64,000 bases of DNA from Welwitschia mirabilis (GCA_051453625.1 JBOZIK010000001.1:117331530-117395529), one strand, 5' to 3'; shown: positions 12,015 through 25,480, counted from the stretch's first letter. Numbers and translations: made by a program. The notes: generated by a model from the sequence alone, not told the origin.

Positions 12015-14940
12015 CCTCGATCATACTCCTGAGTCTCCTCCAAATGAAAGTTAATAAATCCATTTGATCCTCCTACCTAAACACTACTAACATCTAGAGA
12101 TGTGAAACATGACTATTATGGAATGATGAGATAATGTAATGAAACAGCCCTCTGTGGAGAATCTAATAGGTAAATGATACCTATGTAACAAAAAATTCCC
12201 ACTTATCAGTGGTTAGATCAGCTCAAATATCTAATCATGCTATAAGAAGGATGCTCCTTTGTCCTACTAACTGAATAAATATGTATACTCCTAATACAAC
12301 CTATATTAATAATAGTAGCAATGTAATTTAGAAGAATCACGATCTCATGACCATGGATGGTAGCTATAATTATATCAATGAGTCAATTACGAGCATTAGG
12401 ATGTCACTCTATATGAATAGTATCATAAATTCTCTGGTCTCTGATATGTAATATGCCCCATGTGCATCTATAATATACTAAAGATATAGATCTATCAGCC
12501 TCTGATCCACCTCTAGCTCTAAACATCTCATGAAATCTCCAAATTGTTTTATTACATAGATGGTAACTATCTAAATTATAAGATACCTAGTGTAATAAGG
12601 TGAAGGGTGGAATGGCTCTACTTACTCAACCTCTAGTAGTGCCAATGCGTCCTCCTCTTACTCTACTACCTTGACTTCTACTTTGGTATATCTCACTCTA
12701 TGTGTACATGGCCTAATTAGTCATAAATACAAAACAGGTCACATAGGATTAAGTAGAAATAACTTAAATGTATCATGTAGAAGCTCAAACAAACACCATA
12801 AATTGGTTTTTAATGTGTAAAAATCATAAAAATATGTCCTATATCTACTTACCCCCACTTCCAATATTATCAATACATCCCGTGTTACCTAATTGTGCAA
12901 AGAAAATTCAAAGCACACGAAAAAGGCAAAAGGTGTAAAACAAGTGGGCCATATAAGATGAAAAATTAAAGTGCTTAAATAAAAAATCTAATATACTAGA
13001 ATTTTAGAGTGCATCATACTGATCAATTTTTCCTAAAGGACCACTATGTTATAGTTTCTGAGAAAATAAGGTTTAAAGTTAAAAACCTAATTCTACCTTG
13101 TAAAGCACACAATTTGATATATCTCATAAAATATGTAGTGAAAATCAGATCCGTAAGTTTTAAACAAAGAGTATGAAGAACTAGATAATATATGTGGCAA
13201 CTATGCATTAAAAGGCTCAAAAACTAGAGAAAAATTAAAAATAATAAGGGAGAGAAAAACATATCTCATTTTGCAAAATTCACTAAAAATTCATAATATA
13301 GGGCATGAATCTAATTGGGGAAGTTCTAAAATATTCGTATAAACTAAAGTGACTAATATATTTTAGAAGAATAGATGAAAATGATAGAAAATAAAAGAAA
13401 AATAAGGGGAAAAAAGTAACTCATGATTTTATAACACTATCGTCTAGTCACATCATCCAGATGATAACCCTAGAATAACTACCAGAAAAATGTTTAGTGT
13501 CATCCTCCATCTCATCTAGATAACTAGGTGTATGATAAGACTTTGAAAGTTTGAGAAAAATGAAAATGTTAGCTGAACAAATTAAGCTCAAATATCAAGG
13601 TAAAGGTATTAGAAAACTCAAAAACTAGAGAACGATAAATAGTCGTGATAAATAAGGATACAAAATGAGGAAAATGCAAAAGAATCAAATGATATCACAA
13701 TACAAATCTACTAGGTAGGTTGAAACTTATCAAAGAAAACTAAAAAAATGTGTTTAAACTAAAAATAATCCTAAAAATATGTAGAACTCCAAAAGAATAA
13801 AAGGAATTTCATAAAGATTATTAAAAATAAGAGAATATAATCTAATTAAAATACTAAATGAAACTAAACTTGTGACTAATTAAAATGATATTAATAATAA
13901 AAAGTAAATTACTAAATAGTAAGATCCTTTAAATTATGATGGAAAAGTATAGAAATGACTTTGAAATAATAAACTAAAGAGTAAAAAAAAAGGATATAAT
14001 GAAAAATGAAATGAGGACCATGAAGAAGTTAACTTACCTACTATAAATTCTAATCTAGTATACCCCATTAGAAGATATTATAAAGTTACCTAAGTAAAGA
14101 TGCATTACAAAACATACCAACTCCATAAAGTTCTACTAAAAAAGTAGTGATTATGATAATACCAAATATTAAGTACTCAAAATAATAAATGATAAGATCA
14201 ATATTTGCTCAAAAATGAACTCACCTATTCACATTCTAAAACACATTTGAATCCTTAAAAATACAATGATCATATGGGAATGCTAAGAGTCTAGAAAATA
14301 AGAAATGCCTCTGATGGTAACAAGAACATCATTGATTCCTAACCTTAAAGTTTATTACTACTTTCCATGTTAAAAAATATGCAATGATAGTCAGAGAAAT
14401 AAGAATCCATAAAGCATCGCCAACTAACCCCCAGTGGAGTTTCCACAACTATTAACATTATCAAAGGTTTCTTTTGGAAAAATTTATCCTAATGCGGTAG
14501 GACATCATGGTGACCATTTATTCTAGCATAGATACAATAGATCATGATCATTATTTTTTTAAATACAAATAGTTCTCACATAATCACACACTAAAAAAGA
14601 CAAAGCTGAAGAAATGTAATAAAAAACAAAAAAAACACATCTAAATAATCAAAGACTTCACATCATTGGAAAAAAGCATAAGAACTAGGAAATCTTCCTT
14701 TAAAGTAAAGTTCATACACATGTAAATTTCTTAATATTGGATGAATCCAATGTTATCACTTTAAAAATGTCCAAGTATGAATACTAATCATGGAAACTTC
14801 ATAAAGCAAATACATAAGTCAAGTTAACAATGATCAAATAACATCATGATATCCATCAAATAATTAATCTAAGAGAGAATTTGGATAATGATAGGAAGGA
14901 ATCCCTCTCCATTACGGATATCTCCAAAGCAATTACTTCT
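12015..14940 (-). mobile_element. 3-prime region of Athila-like element B2
   Basis: Diverged copy of 434-3430 in the same orientation, following the integrase tail of B2. It holds the better preserved version of the unidentified coding-like remnant (minus strand, about 12040-12720). A UTR block at 14310-14560 is shared with A2 and A3. It lacks the microsatellite expansion of the first copy. Confidence 0.7.
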
Positions 14941-16330
14941 ATCTTGTTTAAGATTGCATTAAAAGGTTTTTCATATATTTTCAACCTTTGTCTATTAACT
15001 TTTTAAAATTCCTTAATGTCTAAGTTGGAAATCTTAACAGATCCATTAGAATGTAATTTTCCTATAAGATAAGGATGTAATCATTTATAGGTCAACTTAT
15101 TGTGTAAAACATGTACTCTAGTGTTATATAAAAGAATAATTTGACCTAGTTAAAACTTTTTATGAAGTAACTTTATATCATATTTGAACTTAGCTTGGGT
15201 TTTGTGAATGACTTGATAATGTATAGTACATGTATGTTCTTTATCTAGGAAATTAAGTTGGGATAATATATTTTTAAGATTTTCATAAAGGTCCACAAGA
15301 TTAAGTTGATGGAAAGAATGATAAGAGTTATAAAAAACATTAACTAATAAAATACAAACTTTTTCATATACAAGTTCATAAGGTAAAAACAAAGAGAATT
15401 ATGTCAAGTAGTATGGTAATCCTAAAGAACATCATTAAGCTTAGAAGCCCAAGATTTCTTATTAATAGAGACAAGTTTTTATAGCATTTTCTTTATTTCT
15501 TTATTTGCATTTTCAACTCAATCATTGGTTTGTGGATGATAAGCATAAGCTACTCTATGTTTAATTCTAATAAATAAAAAAAGTTCCCTAAAAAGTTAAT
15601 TAATAAAATAAGTTTTTTAATCACTAATGATAATATAGAAAAAATTAAAACATTAAAAAATAAAAATTCTAATAAAAGTACAAATAGTTCAGACACCATT
15701 CATAAAATTAGGAAATTACGCATCATTCATAAAAATAAGGATAGCTTTAATGCATCTAGTAACATAATCAATAGCCACTAAAAAATAGTTCTACTATTAG
15801 AAGGTGGTTTAATAGGACCCATAAAATTAATTTTCTAATAAGCAAAAGGTTTAGATTCAAGAATAGATTTAAGGGACATATCTTGAGAATGAATAAGGCT
15901 ATCATAATGTTGATAAACATTACACCTTCTAATCAAAAGAGTTTTAAAAATGACTAGACTAATAAAACCTAGAGTGAATAATTTTCATTTTTATTTGTTG
16001 TCCACTAAAAAAACCTCTACAAATACCACCATAGTAAATATAAAAAATGTCTTTTTTTCCATTTAAACATACATTTTCTCATAGTTTAATCTTTACACCT
16101 ATGGTAAAGATGTGGGTCTATCCATTTATAATCACCTATTCTATAGAGAAAATATTTTCTTCAATTATGAGTCCAATTTTGTGTTGTTTTCATGGTACTA
16201 AGATAATTAACTATGTTACCATATTAAGGAGGAGGATGAGTATCAAATATGGAAAAAATTTGTTCATTTGGAAAAGAATCATCAATCATAATATTATCAA
16301 GAGAAAAAATATATGACAAATGATCTATAT
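14940..16330 (-). pseudogene. integrase remnant, element B2
   Basis: Minus strand. The N-terminal end starts after DDSFPNEQIFSIF (about 16250-16290), with RKYFLYRIGDYKWIDPHLYH next, corresponding to the region before the H-H-C-C zinc fold. A GPIKPP stretch is near 15810, then VAIDYV with the first catalytic Asp (about 15757-15778), then YHPQTN (about 15521-15541). The last 80 residues are open at 15150-15392 (LPYELVYEKVCI through QLNFLDKE), typical of the post-core domain. The tail ends near 14940. Stops and frameshifts interrupt it. Confidence 0.87.
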
Positions 16331-16990
16331 ATTATTATACTTTCTTGCTTTGTCAATGATGGTAAGATTAAATTCTTACATGAGGAGGATCCATCTAATA
16401 AGTCTAGCACTAGAATCTTTCTCAGTCGTGAGGTATCTAATAACTACATGATCAGTATAAAAATTTGTATAAAATCCTAAAAGATAGTATCTATGCATAT
16501 CAAGGTAAAAGTTATTGCTAATATTTCTTCCTTAGTGGTAGTATAATTCATTTGATCTTCAGATAAAGTTTTGCTATGATATGATATAACCTTAAAATCA
16601 TTTTCATACTTCTATTCAAAAATCCCACTTATGGCAATATTACTAGCATTACATATTAATTCAAAATCTTTATTTCAATTAAGTCCCATTACAATAGGCA
16701 TAGAAGATGCTGTATCTTTAAGTGTTTCAAAAGTAAGTTGACAACATTCATTTCATTCAAATTTATCTTATTTTTTAAGTAATGAGTGAAGGGGTTATAA
16801 ATTTTAGCATAATCCTAAATAAAATAATGATAAAAATCAAAATGAACAAGGAAAGATCAAATTTTTTAATATTTATTAGAGGATTTATGTTTTTACTAAT
16901 GCTCAATTTTCTAGGATCCATCCTAATTTCTTTACTACAAATGTAATAACCTAAATAATTCCATAATAAACTAAAAAGAAACTCTTCTTC
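16331..16990 (-). pseudogene. RNase H region, element B2
   Basis: Between RT and integrase on the minus strand, colinear with 4640-5440. Frames are broken. The wording close to the integrase (LIRWILL-like, then ADHL-like) fits the end of a gypsy RNase H. I could not confirm the catalytic residues. Confidence 0.6.
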
Positions 16991-17520
16991 TAACTCAAAT
17001 GTAAGTCATTCTCAATGCATCTATCTCTAACCTTTCTAAGACTTGCTCAAAGTTTTCATCATAGATTGAAAAGTCATCTATAAAACTTTCAATTGAATCC
17101 TCTAACATATTAGAAAATATACCCATCATTGAATCTTAAAAAGTACTAAGTTCATTACAAATTCGAAAAAGTGTGTCTCTAAAGGTAAATGTTTTAAAAG
17201 GTAAAGTAAAAGTTAATTTATCTTGATCCTCGCTAGTAATACAAACCTAATTATAACTACTATACCCATCAAGAAAGAAATAAAAGACATATTCTTGGAT
17301 TCTATCAAGTATCTAGTTAAGAAAAGGTAAAGAACAATGGTATTTCTTTATTACTTCATTTAGTTTTCTAAAATCAATACACATTCTCCACTTCCCATCT
17401 TTTTTAGGTACTACTATTAAAGAACTAATCTACTTACTATCAGATATGGCATAAATAATTCTAGTATCCATTAATTTAACTATTTCATCCTTCATGACTT
17501 ATCTAAGGGCTGGATTTTAT
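16991..17520 (-). pseudogene. reverse transcriptase remnant, element B2
   Basis: Minus strand. Motifs in order are KDEIVKLMDTRIIYAISDSK (about 17430-17500), PKKDGKW, MCIDFRKLNE (about 17360-17390), FLDGYSSYN (motif A, about 17252-17276), ICNE, MGIFSNMLEDSIE, and FIDDFSIYDENFEQVLERL with the catalytic Asp pair at 17067-17084. Unlike B1, both metal-binding sites are still readable, although stops and frameshifts prevent a product. This is the best evidence in the window for the Athila-type lineage of the autonomous family. Confidence 0.92.
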
Positions 17521-18170
17521 CTATTTTAAGGCTATCTAACATGTTTTTCATTATCCTTAAGGTATATTTTATATTAAATAATAGAAGTAGGAATGATTAT
17601 TAAACCTTTATGGGACCAAAAAAATTCATTATCCTTATTATTCAAAAATGAGATTAAAATTAATTCTTGTTAAGGGAAAAGAATTTTATTTATTATTCAT
17701 GATTTTTTTTGATCATTACACAAAAAGATATATTTCAATCTACTAGATAAAAGTTTCATATTTAATTTTAGGTTTCCACTTTCTGTTAAATTTTTATCAA
17801 AATTAATTATCATTTCACTATTATCTAGACAATTAGGGTGAATGACCTCTCTCAAAATATGAAATCTTAGTTGTTTTCAAATGTTGGAATTTTTTATAGT
17901 TTGTATTTTTAGTTTCTTCACTCTCTTGATTTAAATTATTAGTTTCTAAATGTTCATAGTTGAGTTGATCATCATCGAAAACTTTAAAGTTTTCTACTTC
18001 AAGTGGTTTATCAAATAAGTTTAGCTTGTGAAGTATTAACCATCTCTCTTTAAGTGGATAATGTTGTAAAAACAATGTTGGATTAATTTCTCCTGTGATA
18101 TTCAACTCATCATCTATGTTTTTTTCATAAGCATTAAAAACTCTAATGGTAAACTTTTTATTTTCTAAGT
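17521..18170 (-). pseudogene. protease-RT linker of element B2
   Basis: A 90-residue open stretch at 17833-18105 (NPTLFLQHYPLKERWLILHK) matches the post-protease linker in A2 (45879-46478, FNQHHSIKEREPKLHK) and A3 (LVLQHHPLEEREM). It is a conserved but catalytically silent part of pol in this family. Confidence 0.75.
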
Positions 18171-18560
18171 GACATTCTATTATTTTGGTTCTTGTATCAA
18201 TAATACAATAGGTTGTTACATAAAATGCTCTATCTAAAAGTAGTAGATAACCTCCATTATGCTTAACTTAAAAATCTATTAAATAGAGTTCTTCCTCAAT
18301 TTAAATCACCAAAACTTTTATTATCCCTAAACTTTTCTTCACTAATGTATCTGCAAATTCTAAAATAATATGTATAGGCTCAATTATACTTTTCAAACCA
18401 AGTCATTAAAAAAATGCATAAATGAATAATGTTAATGCCCACTCCTATATTGATTAAGGATTTTTTTATTCTTTTATTTTCTTATAATGTAACACTAACT
18501 GTTACTGCCCTTGGATCCTTAAATTTTAGACATTTTTACAAAACTAAGTTGGTTATAAAG
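18171..18560 (-). pseudogene. retropepsin remnant, element B2
   Basis: Minus strand, colinear with 6640-7030. The core reads LINIGVGINII, so the catalytic Asp of D-x-G has become Asn, and frameshifts follow. Confidence 0.75.
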
Positions 18561-20150
18561 TAGATTATGAAGACTATAATAAGTATGGTTTATTTTTGTT
18601 TCCTCCTAATTATATCTTTCCACAACTTAGAATATTTAGGATTGTCTTGCAAAGGTTTTCAAAATGGTAAATTTATGCTTAAATTTTGTATTAAGGCTTT
18701 AAGATTCTCATCAAAGGTAGGATTGATGTTTAATCTATCAAGCCAAGGGGTAGTAAGTTTCGTATCTTTATCTTAAGAAAAAAATTTCTTATCATCATTT
18801 AAAGAAAAAGGGAAAGTATGGTTTTCTAAGATTTTGATATCCTTTTTTTCCTTCATTATTTTTATCATATTAGAATGTTGAAGCCCCTTGGGCAGGAGGC
18901 ATTATATTGTTTTCAATTTTTATCACAACCTTACAATCTTTTTTAACTTTATTAGGGTTGGGTAAAGGTTGTACCACAAGTGTGATCTTTGATTAGCAAG
19001 AATAGTTTGTTGTAGGACATTAATAAGATTTTTAATATTTGAATTTGTTTTCTCTTAAGATTTTCTTAACTTTTTAATGTAATTCCTAAGCAGATCATTT
19101 TGGTTTTATGAGTTTGATGTGCTTGCTTGATAATTAGAGTTGTTATATTGGAAATTTACATTCTCAAATCTATTCTAAATGGTTGAAAATTAGGATTATT
19201 TTCTTGAAATTTCTTTAGTTTATTCTCAAAAGATTAAAAATTTGGTTGTCCATTCATGTTAGATTGAAAATTGTTTTGATTTTGGTTCTGATTTTTATTC
19301 TAGTTTTTATTTTGGTTTCTAAAGTTTAAAGACCTTTGATTAAATGCACACACTCTTCATAAACCTTTTTTTTATAGGTTGGTAGTAAAAAATAATTTTT
19401 TCTCACATGATAGTTATCTTCACATAACTTACAAGTTGGAACTATAGCCACACTTTTTTTTGTTACCACCTTAGCATCTAAGATCATTTGTGTGTATTTC
19501 TCTAATATTGTAGTAAAATCTTTAATAACACTATTTTATTCTTTTTCTATTTTTACTTCCTCGTTCTCTTGTTTAACTTCTTTAAGGTCTTTTATAATTT
19601 GGCCTACTAAATGATTTTCTTTAGCTGAGGGTTTTGGCCATATCTGACTTACTTCTACTAATTCTTCTAACACTCTTCATGCATTTTCTAATGTGAGATT
19701 CATTAAATATCCTCCACATAAAAAATCAACAAGTTGCTTTAATTGGATATTAAGTCCACTATAAAAGTAATCTACTAATTCTTCTTAAGAAAAAGCATCT
19801 ATGAGTTTAGAATGTAAGGTAATAAAAAATCTCTCGTAGGTAGAGATATAATCTTCATTTATATTATTGTTAGCTATTAGTTTCTTCTTTCTTTCTTTTT
19901 CTTATGGTAGTTTCACTCATAAATCTCTTTATAAATGCTTCCTGAACTTGATTCCATGTTTTTAAACTTTTATGGGGAATAGTTCCTAACCAAAGTTTAG
20001 CTTTTCCTTTTAGAGTGATGGGAAAAATAACCATATACATGCCATCACTAATTGTTATTTTGCCATTTCTAGAAGTAAGTACTAATTGTTTAATGTTGTC
20101 AATATGTTGTAAAGGATCTTCATCATTTTCTCTATTAAAAATAATATAAG
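18561..20150 (-). pseudogene. Gag remnant, element B2, truncated by a contig end
   Basis: Minus strand, aligned with 7030-9328 and with the Gag copies at 20251 and 25480. The knuckle reads CKLCEDNYHVRKNY (about 19395-19436), so its last Cys is Tyr. The capsid part continues to 20150, where the contig stops before the start codon. Stops are frequent. It is roughly 85-90 percent similar by eye to 20251-21840, so the two are separate copies and not the same sequence read twice. Confidence 0.85.
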
Positions 20151-20250
20151 NNNNNNNNNNNNNNNNNNNNNNNNNNNNNNNNNNNNNNNNNNNNNNNNNN
20201 NNNNNNNNNNNNNNNNNNNNNNNNNNNNNNNNNNNNNNNNNNNNNNNNNN
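20151..20250. other. contig join, 100 N
   Basis: Sequence before the gap is N-terminal Gag and sequence after it restarts at the C-terminal end of another Gag on the same strand, so the join is not a simple continuation. Confidence 0.95.
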
Positions 20251-22023
20251 GACTATAATAAGTATGGTTTATTTTTGTTTCCTCCTAATTATATCTTTCC
20301 GCAACTTAGAATATTTAGGATTTTTTTACAAGAGTTTTCAAAATGGTAAATTTATGCTTACATTTTACATTAAGGTTTTAAGATAATTATTAAAGATAGG
20401 ATTGATATTTAATGTATCAAGCTAAGGGGTAGTAGGTTTCTTACCTTTATCTTGAGAACAATTTTTCTTATTAATCTTATGTATTAAAGAAGAAGGAAAA
20501 GTATGATTTTATTAGATTTTAATATCCTCTTTTTCTTCATCATTTTTATCATTTTGTGGAGTTGAATCCTCATTAGTAAGAGGTGTTGTATTATTTCCAC
20601 TTCTTGTCATAACCTTATAATGTTTTTTCTTCATTAGGGTTTGGTAGAGGTTGTGTTGCAATTTATACTTGTGATCTTTAATTTGTAAGCATAATTTGTT
20701 GAAGAATATTCACTTAATTTTCAATGTTTGAATTTGTCTTCTCTTTGGATTTGCTTAATTCATCAATGAAATTTTTAAGTGGATTTTTTTTTTTTGAGAA
20801 TTTGATGTGCCTGCATGATAATTTTAATTACTTGTTTAGAAGTTTGAATTATTTGTTTAAAAGTTAGATTCTTAAATATATTTCTAAATGGTTGAAAATT
20901 TAGATGATTTCTTAAAATTTCTTAAATTTGTTCTCAAAATATTGAAAGATCATTTATTCATTCTAGGTTGGTACTAGATTTAATTTTGATTTTGGTTTTG
21001 GGTTATAAAGTTTAAATATTTTTAGTTAAATTCACATATCTCTTCATAAATATTTTCTTTATAAGTAGGTAATAAAGAACATTATTTTGTTACATGATAG
21101 TTATCTTCACACAAATCATAAGTTGGAATCACACTTTTTTTTAGTTGTCACTTTTGCATCTAAAATCATTTGAGTGTATTTTTCTAATCTTATTGTAAAA
21201 TCCTTAATGAAATTTGTTGGTTATTTTTCTATTTTCACGTCTTCCTTTTCTTCTTTTACTTCTTTAAAATATTTTATAATTTGGTCTATAGTACGATATT
21301 CTTTAGGTATTAGTTTAGGCCATGTTTGACTTACTTCTACTACTTCTTCTAATAATCTCCATGCATTGTCTAATGTGAAATTCATCAAATTTCCTCCACA
21401 TGAAAAACATAGAGGTTGTTTGATTTGACTATTAAGTTCACTATAAAAATAATCTACTAATTCTTCTTGAGTGAATGAATCTACAGGATTAGAATGTATT
21501 ATAATAAAAAATTATTTATAAGTGAAGGCATAATCTTCATTAGGTTATTGTTAAAAATTTGTCATCCCTTTTTTTCTTTTTCTTATTATTATTTCACTCA
21601 TAAATCTTTTTATAAAGGATTTTTGAACTTAGTTCCATGTTTTTAACCTCTTGTATGGAATAGTTCTTAACCATAATTTTGATTTTCCTTTAAAAGTGAT
21701 GGGAAAGATAACCATATAAGTATGATCTCTAATTCATTTTTTACCATTTCTAGAAGTAAGCACTAATTGTTTGATGTTGGCTATATGTTAGAGGGGATCT
21801 TTATTATTTTCTCCATTAAAAATATGATAAGCATTTAAATTCCTTATTTGAAATCATTACCATGAGGTAGGTCTAAAGGGTTTTGTATTTCATGTTTCTT
21901 ATTTGCAATTAGTTCTTTAAGGGTGACATTAGCATTTGGATTTATGAGGGTAGTAAAGGTTTCAATCATAATAAAAAAATTAAGTAAAGCAACCTATTTC
22001 TACTTTTACAAAGAATTTGACAT
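20251..22023 (-). pseudogene. Gag remnant, element B3
   Basis: Minus strand. The likely start is the ATG at 22023-22021 (M-S-N-S-L). It aligns with 25490-27277 along its length. The knuckle region reads YDLCEDNYHVTK followed by a stop before the expected final Cys (about 21090-21130). The start of Gag C-terminal homology is at the contig edge. No protease is present on this contig. Confidence 0.83.
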
Positions 22024-22679
22024 TGTAATAAAATTATTTTATTCTATTTTTTTTCAAAAAATTTCTTTTAAAAAATCAAATTCAGAAACCATAAATGTAA
22101 AAAAAATCTTCTTGCTTAATTCTTAGAATATTTTTCATACCTAAGGTGTGTGTACCTAGGTTAAGTTCATAGTTAATCAAACCTTCTCAAATGTTTCCCT
22201 CAATCAACATCCACTCTCTCTAATATTTTATCTTTTTACTAGATTTTATCATATCCCAAAATGCATAGTTCTATTTTTGAAAGCGTCATCTCTATAGTCA
22301 TATAGATGATGTACCTAGATAATAGCAAATACAAAAACCCAAAAATAAAAAAAATAGAAAAATAAAATCATAAAATAACATAAAATAAAAACTAATCATC
22401 ATCTCCTAAGTAATTTGGATAATAAAGAAAATGATAATACAAAAACCCTAGTTCTTATGAAAATGAAAAAAACCCTAAGTTTCATAGACCATTATCACTA
22501 CAAGTCATCTAAACTATGATGAAGATAATAGGGCATTATTTTTGGAATACAAAATGAAAACTGTGGAAAGAAAAACCTACATTTCTACTATAAGAATATA
22601 ATTCTACTATTAAGAAACACCTGAACCAAAATCCAAACTACTTATCTGAGTAATAATAATCCTTGAACTCTAAGTAATC
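22024..22679 (-). other. 5-prime leader of element B3
   Basis: Non-coding, colinear with the leaders of B1 and B4. It contains CATC/GATG palindromic blocks near 22285-22315, 22395-22430 and 22495-22530. Confidence 0.65.
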
Positions 22680-22699
22680 TTTCCTAGCAATGGTACCAA
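22680..22699 (-). promoter_or_regulatory. primer binding site of element B3, decayed tRNA-Asp complement
   Basis: The minus strand reads TTGGTACCATTGCTAGGAAA, close to the tRNA-Asp complement TGGCGCCGTTGCCGGGGA with CpG-type transitions. Confidence 0.7.
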
Positions 22700-22701
22700 G
22701 A

Positions 22702-23947
22702 TGTTGTAGTGCATATTTTTGTAAACATTACATAATCAAACAAATCCTAAAAATCATAAAAATATATATTGCATAACATAATATACTAGTATTGATGGGA
22801 GTAATCTAAATGTTGTAATTCTATTGAAGGCATAAATGAGAAGAAAGAGAAGTCATTTCAAATAAAAAACACTTATGTAATCTCTAAGTAGAACAATAAT
22901 AATGTAAAATAATCATACAAATACATACACTATGTAAATGAGATACAAGTTCTAGTATAAATGCAACATTTATCTTATTACTAAATTAACATTTCATAAA
23001 GATCACTCCTATCTAATCTAGATTAATTAAGGAAAGTCATTACTAGACAAAGACCAACCTAAGATATTAGTTACATTAAAGAGTATATGAAAATAATAGA
23101 AAGTTAATCTAAGAAATGAAATGTAATGCATTTAAACTAATAATTCCAATCTTAGTGAAGATTCCCTTATGAGCTATATTATGGATGAAGCTGTCACAAA
23201 ATCATAAGCAACATAAAACATAATGGAGATGCACATAACAAATGATATAAAAAGGAAAACAAAGTTTTGATTAAATCAAACCAAAAATTCATGTTACAAA
23301 GTAGCAGCATCTCAATGAAGGATACAAAGCCCAACACCAAGGATACATCTCTCTATAATAATAAAGGATGGACCTCCTACCCTTTAATCTTCTATCACAA
23401 AAATTATTGGTTCCAAAGAAGATAAAATTAGAGTCAAGGACAAGGAAGGTATTTATTACAAAATAGACTCTAAAAATAGTAAATACTAATAGATGTAGTA
23501 ACAACTATAATAGCTATGCAAGAAGATGTAATCCATATGGTGAGAGTTTGATGGAGTTTAATGGAGCATTATTTTTAAGTATTATCCTACTAATCATCTA
23601 GATGTCATAAGATATGATGCCAAATCATACAAGTCCTACATCAACTATCAAATTAATCCATCCTCCTTAGCATAAGTATCTATGTCTTCATACCATTTTT
23701 TGAATAATGAAGTAGATGATGGACTTTTGTAAAATATTTATTATATCAAATTAGCCTCTTTAATTGTATGATTACTACTTCAGATAGGAAGTATTATAAT
23801 TTGCTTCAAATACTATCAAATATAATGAAGATTACATGTTTTAAAAACATTTGCCTTGAATCTTCATCATTGTCAAAACTTAGCATAAACTTGTCTAATG
23901 TCCTACAAAACTACTCAATCAAATACATATAATTTAATAGTGTAATA
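22702..23947 (-). repeat. LTR-B of element B3
   Basis: About 1246 bp. It starts TG beside the PBS and ends at TA (probably decayed CA). It aligns with 10005-11258. The outer side joins copia sequence at the same point as in B4. Confidence 0.8.
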
Positions 23948-25105
23948 GTTCTCTTTCAAAGAAACATTGAAGTACCTAGAGGAAAATCTTAGGAATGTGG
24001 CCTACAATAAAACCTTCAGAAGGGATTTGTCATATAAGGGGACTACATTATAAAAGAAGTAGTCAATTTATTATTATACATCCCATAGCAAATAGGCTTA
24101 TTATGTGCATTACAGTTCCCATTATGCTAGGCCAAAACATGTGCTACACATCCCATGGTACTAGATCATATTTGTACCACACGTCCCGTAGTACTAGGAT
24201 TAGGTATAACTTCAATTAGAGAATCATAAGTTAAATGAATCCTACAATGTATAAGAAATAAATGAGTTTAATTTAACTTGTTACGAATCTAATATTGAAT
24301 TGGAAATACTAGAACTTCTCTTAACTAGGTAACTTTGCTTAATTAGTAGTTATTAGTTCTATGATTGAATGATGAACTAGCATAATAACTCCATGCTGTA
24401 TAAGTTCCTTAATTTTATGAACCAACTCCCATGTACCATTTTCTACAAAAGCATAATATTCTTTTTTCATATCTTAGATTCATTAATTATGTATAATAAT
24501 GTATTTTAAAGAAGTTGGTTTACCATCAAAATTTAGATGGATCTCATCATCACCATCATCGTAAGATTTATATGATTTATGTTTAGTTTTATTTTTATCC
24601 TTTCTATCATTACAAACATCTTAGAGAGTAGATTATAACCAAGTAATTTGATGTTGCTTATGGGTAGTCTTAGCTTCTTCAGTTAAAGGACCAACTAAAT
24701 TACTACTAAAAGCATAATTAAGTATGCTTAAAGCACCAAATTTCTCAAGTTCTATATGTTATAAAGAAGCCATACAAATAGAAGGAACTTGAGCAAGATT
24801 GGTGGCTATATCTCCCTCCTCAACCATAAGATATTAAGCATTGAATATGGTTACTAGGTTAGAGGAAGAATAAAGATTCAAAACATTAAGCTGAGAATTA
24901 TTGTTTGAAGTCTTTAAAAAAATGACATCATGAGAAACAACATTTTTATGATGCTCTAGAAGATAAATTTGATCATCCTTCTAGTTGGTTGAATATCCCA
25001 TAAAAATTCCAATATGATCATGTGTTTCAAATTTGTCATAATGTTCACATGAAATATGGATGTAGCACTTGCAACCAAATACATGAAAGTGGTACAAATT
25101 TAACT
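23948..25105 (-). pseudogene. Ty1/copia pol fragment (integrase end and RT start), copy 1
   Basis: Minus strand. FGCKCYIHI...CEHYDKFETH...IFMGYS (about 24990-25090) is the post-integrase region of copia pol. Further on, MKKEYYAFVENGTWELVHKI (about 24410-24480) is the start of the copia RT domain (AMKEEYxAF-x-NxTWxLV). Beyond that the RT is not continuous. A short minisatellite lies at 24077-24200. Stops and frameshifts are present. It is colinear with 28944-30100. Confidence 0.83.
24077..24200. repeat. about 33-bp minisatellite, four degenerate units
   Basis: Units starting near 24077, 24111, 24145 and 24177 share the pattern ACA-x-x-CCCAT-x-x-T-x-CTAGG. The array is also present, more decayed, at about 29070-29190. 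Confidence 0.65.
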
Positions 25106-25205
25106 NNNNNNNNNNNNNNNNNNNNNNNNNNNNNNNNNNNNNNNNNNNNNNNNNNNNNNNNNNNNNNNNNNNNNNNNNNNNNNNNNNNNNNNNNNNNNNN
25201 NNNNN
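25106..25205. other. contig join, 100 N
   Basis: Joins the copia fragment on the left to a gypsy protease on the right; true adjacency is unknown. Confidence 0.95.
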
Positions 25206-25480
25206 TAGATAGAATGCTTCATTAATTTAAATCACCAAAACTTTTATTATCCCTAAAGATATATACAATAATGTATTTGCCAATTCTAAAATAATATGTG
25301 TAGGTGCAATTATACTTTTCAAATTAAGTCGTTGATAAATGTGTAAAGGAATAATGTTAACACTCACTCCTATATTGATTAAGGCTTTTTTTATTCTTTT
25401 ATTTCCTTCTAATTTAACACTAACTATTACTACCCTTGGGTCCTTAAATTTTAGACATTTTTGCAAAACTAAGTTGGTTA
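25206..25480 (-). pseudogene. retropepsin remnant, element B4
   Basis: An open minus-strand stretch (25227-25466) reads KKALINIGVSVNIIPLHIYQ and then APTHIILELANTLLYISLGI. This matches the N-terminal half of plant gypsy protease, including the conserved stretch after the core. The catalytic Asp of D-x-G is Asn, so it would be inactive. The contig edge removes the rest of pol. Confidence 0.87.

Noticed and set aside
24077-24200. Possible CRISPR-like array
   Set aside because: Units are degenerate and directly adjacent without distinct spacers, and the setting is a plant nuclear retroelement.
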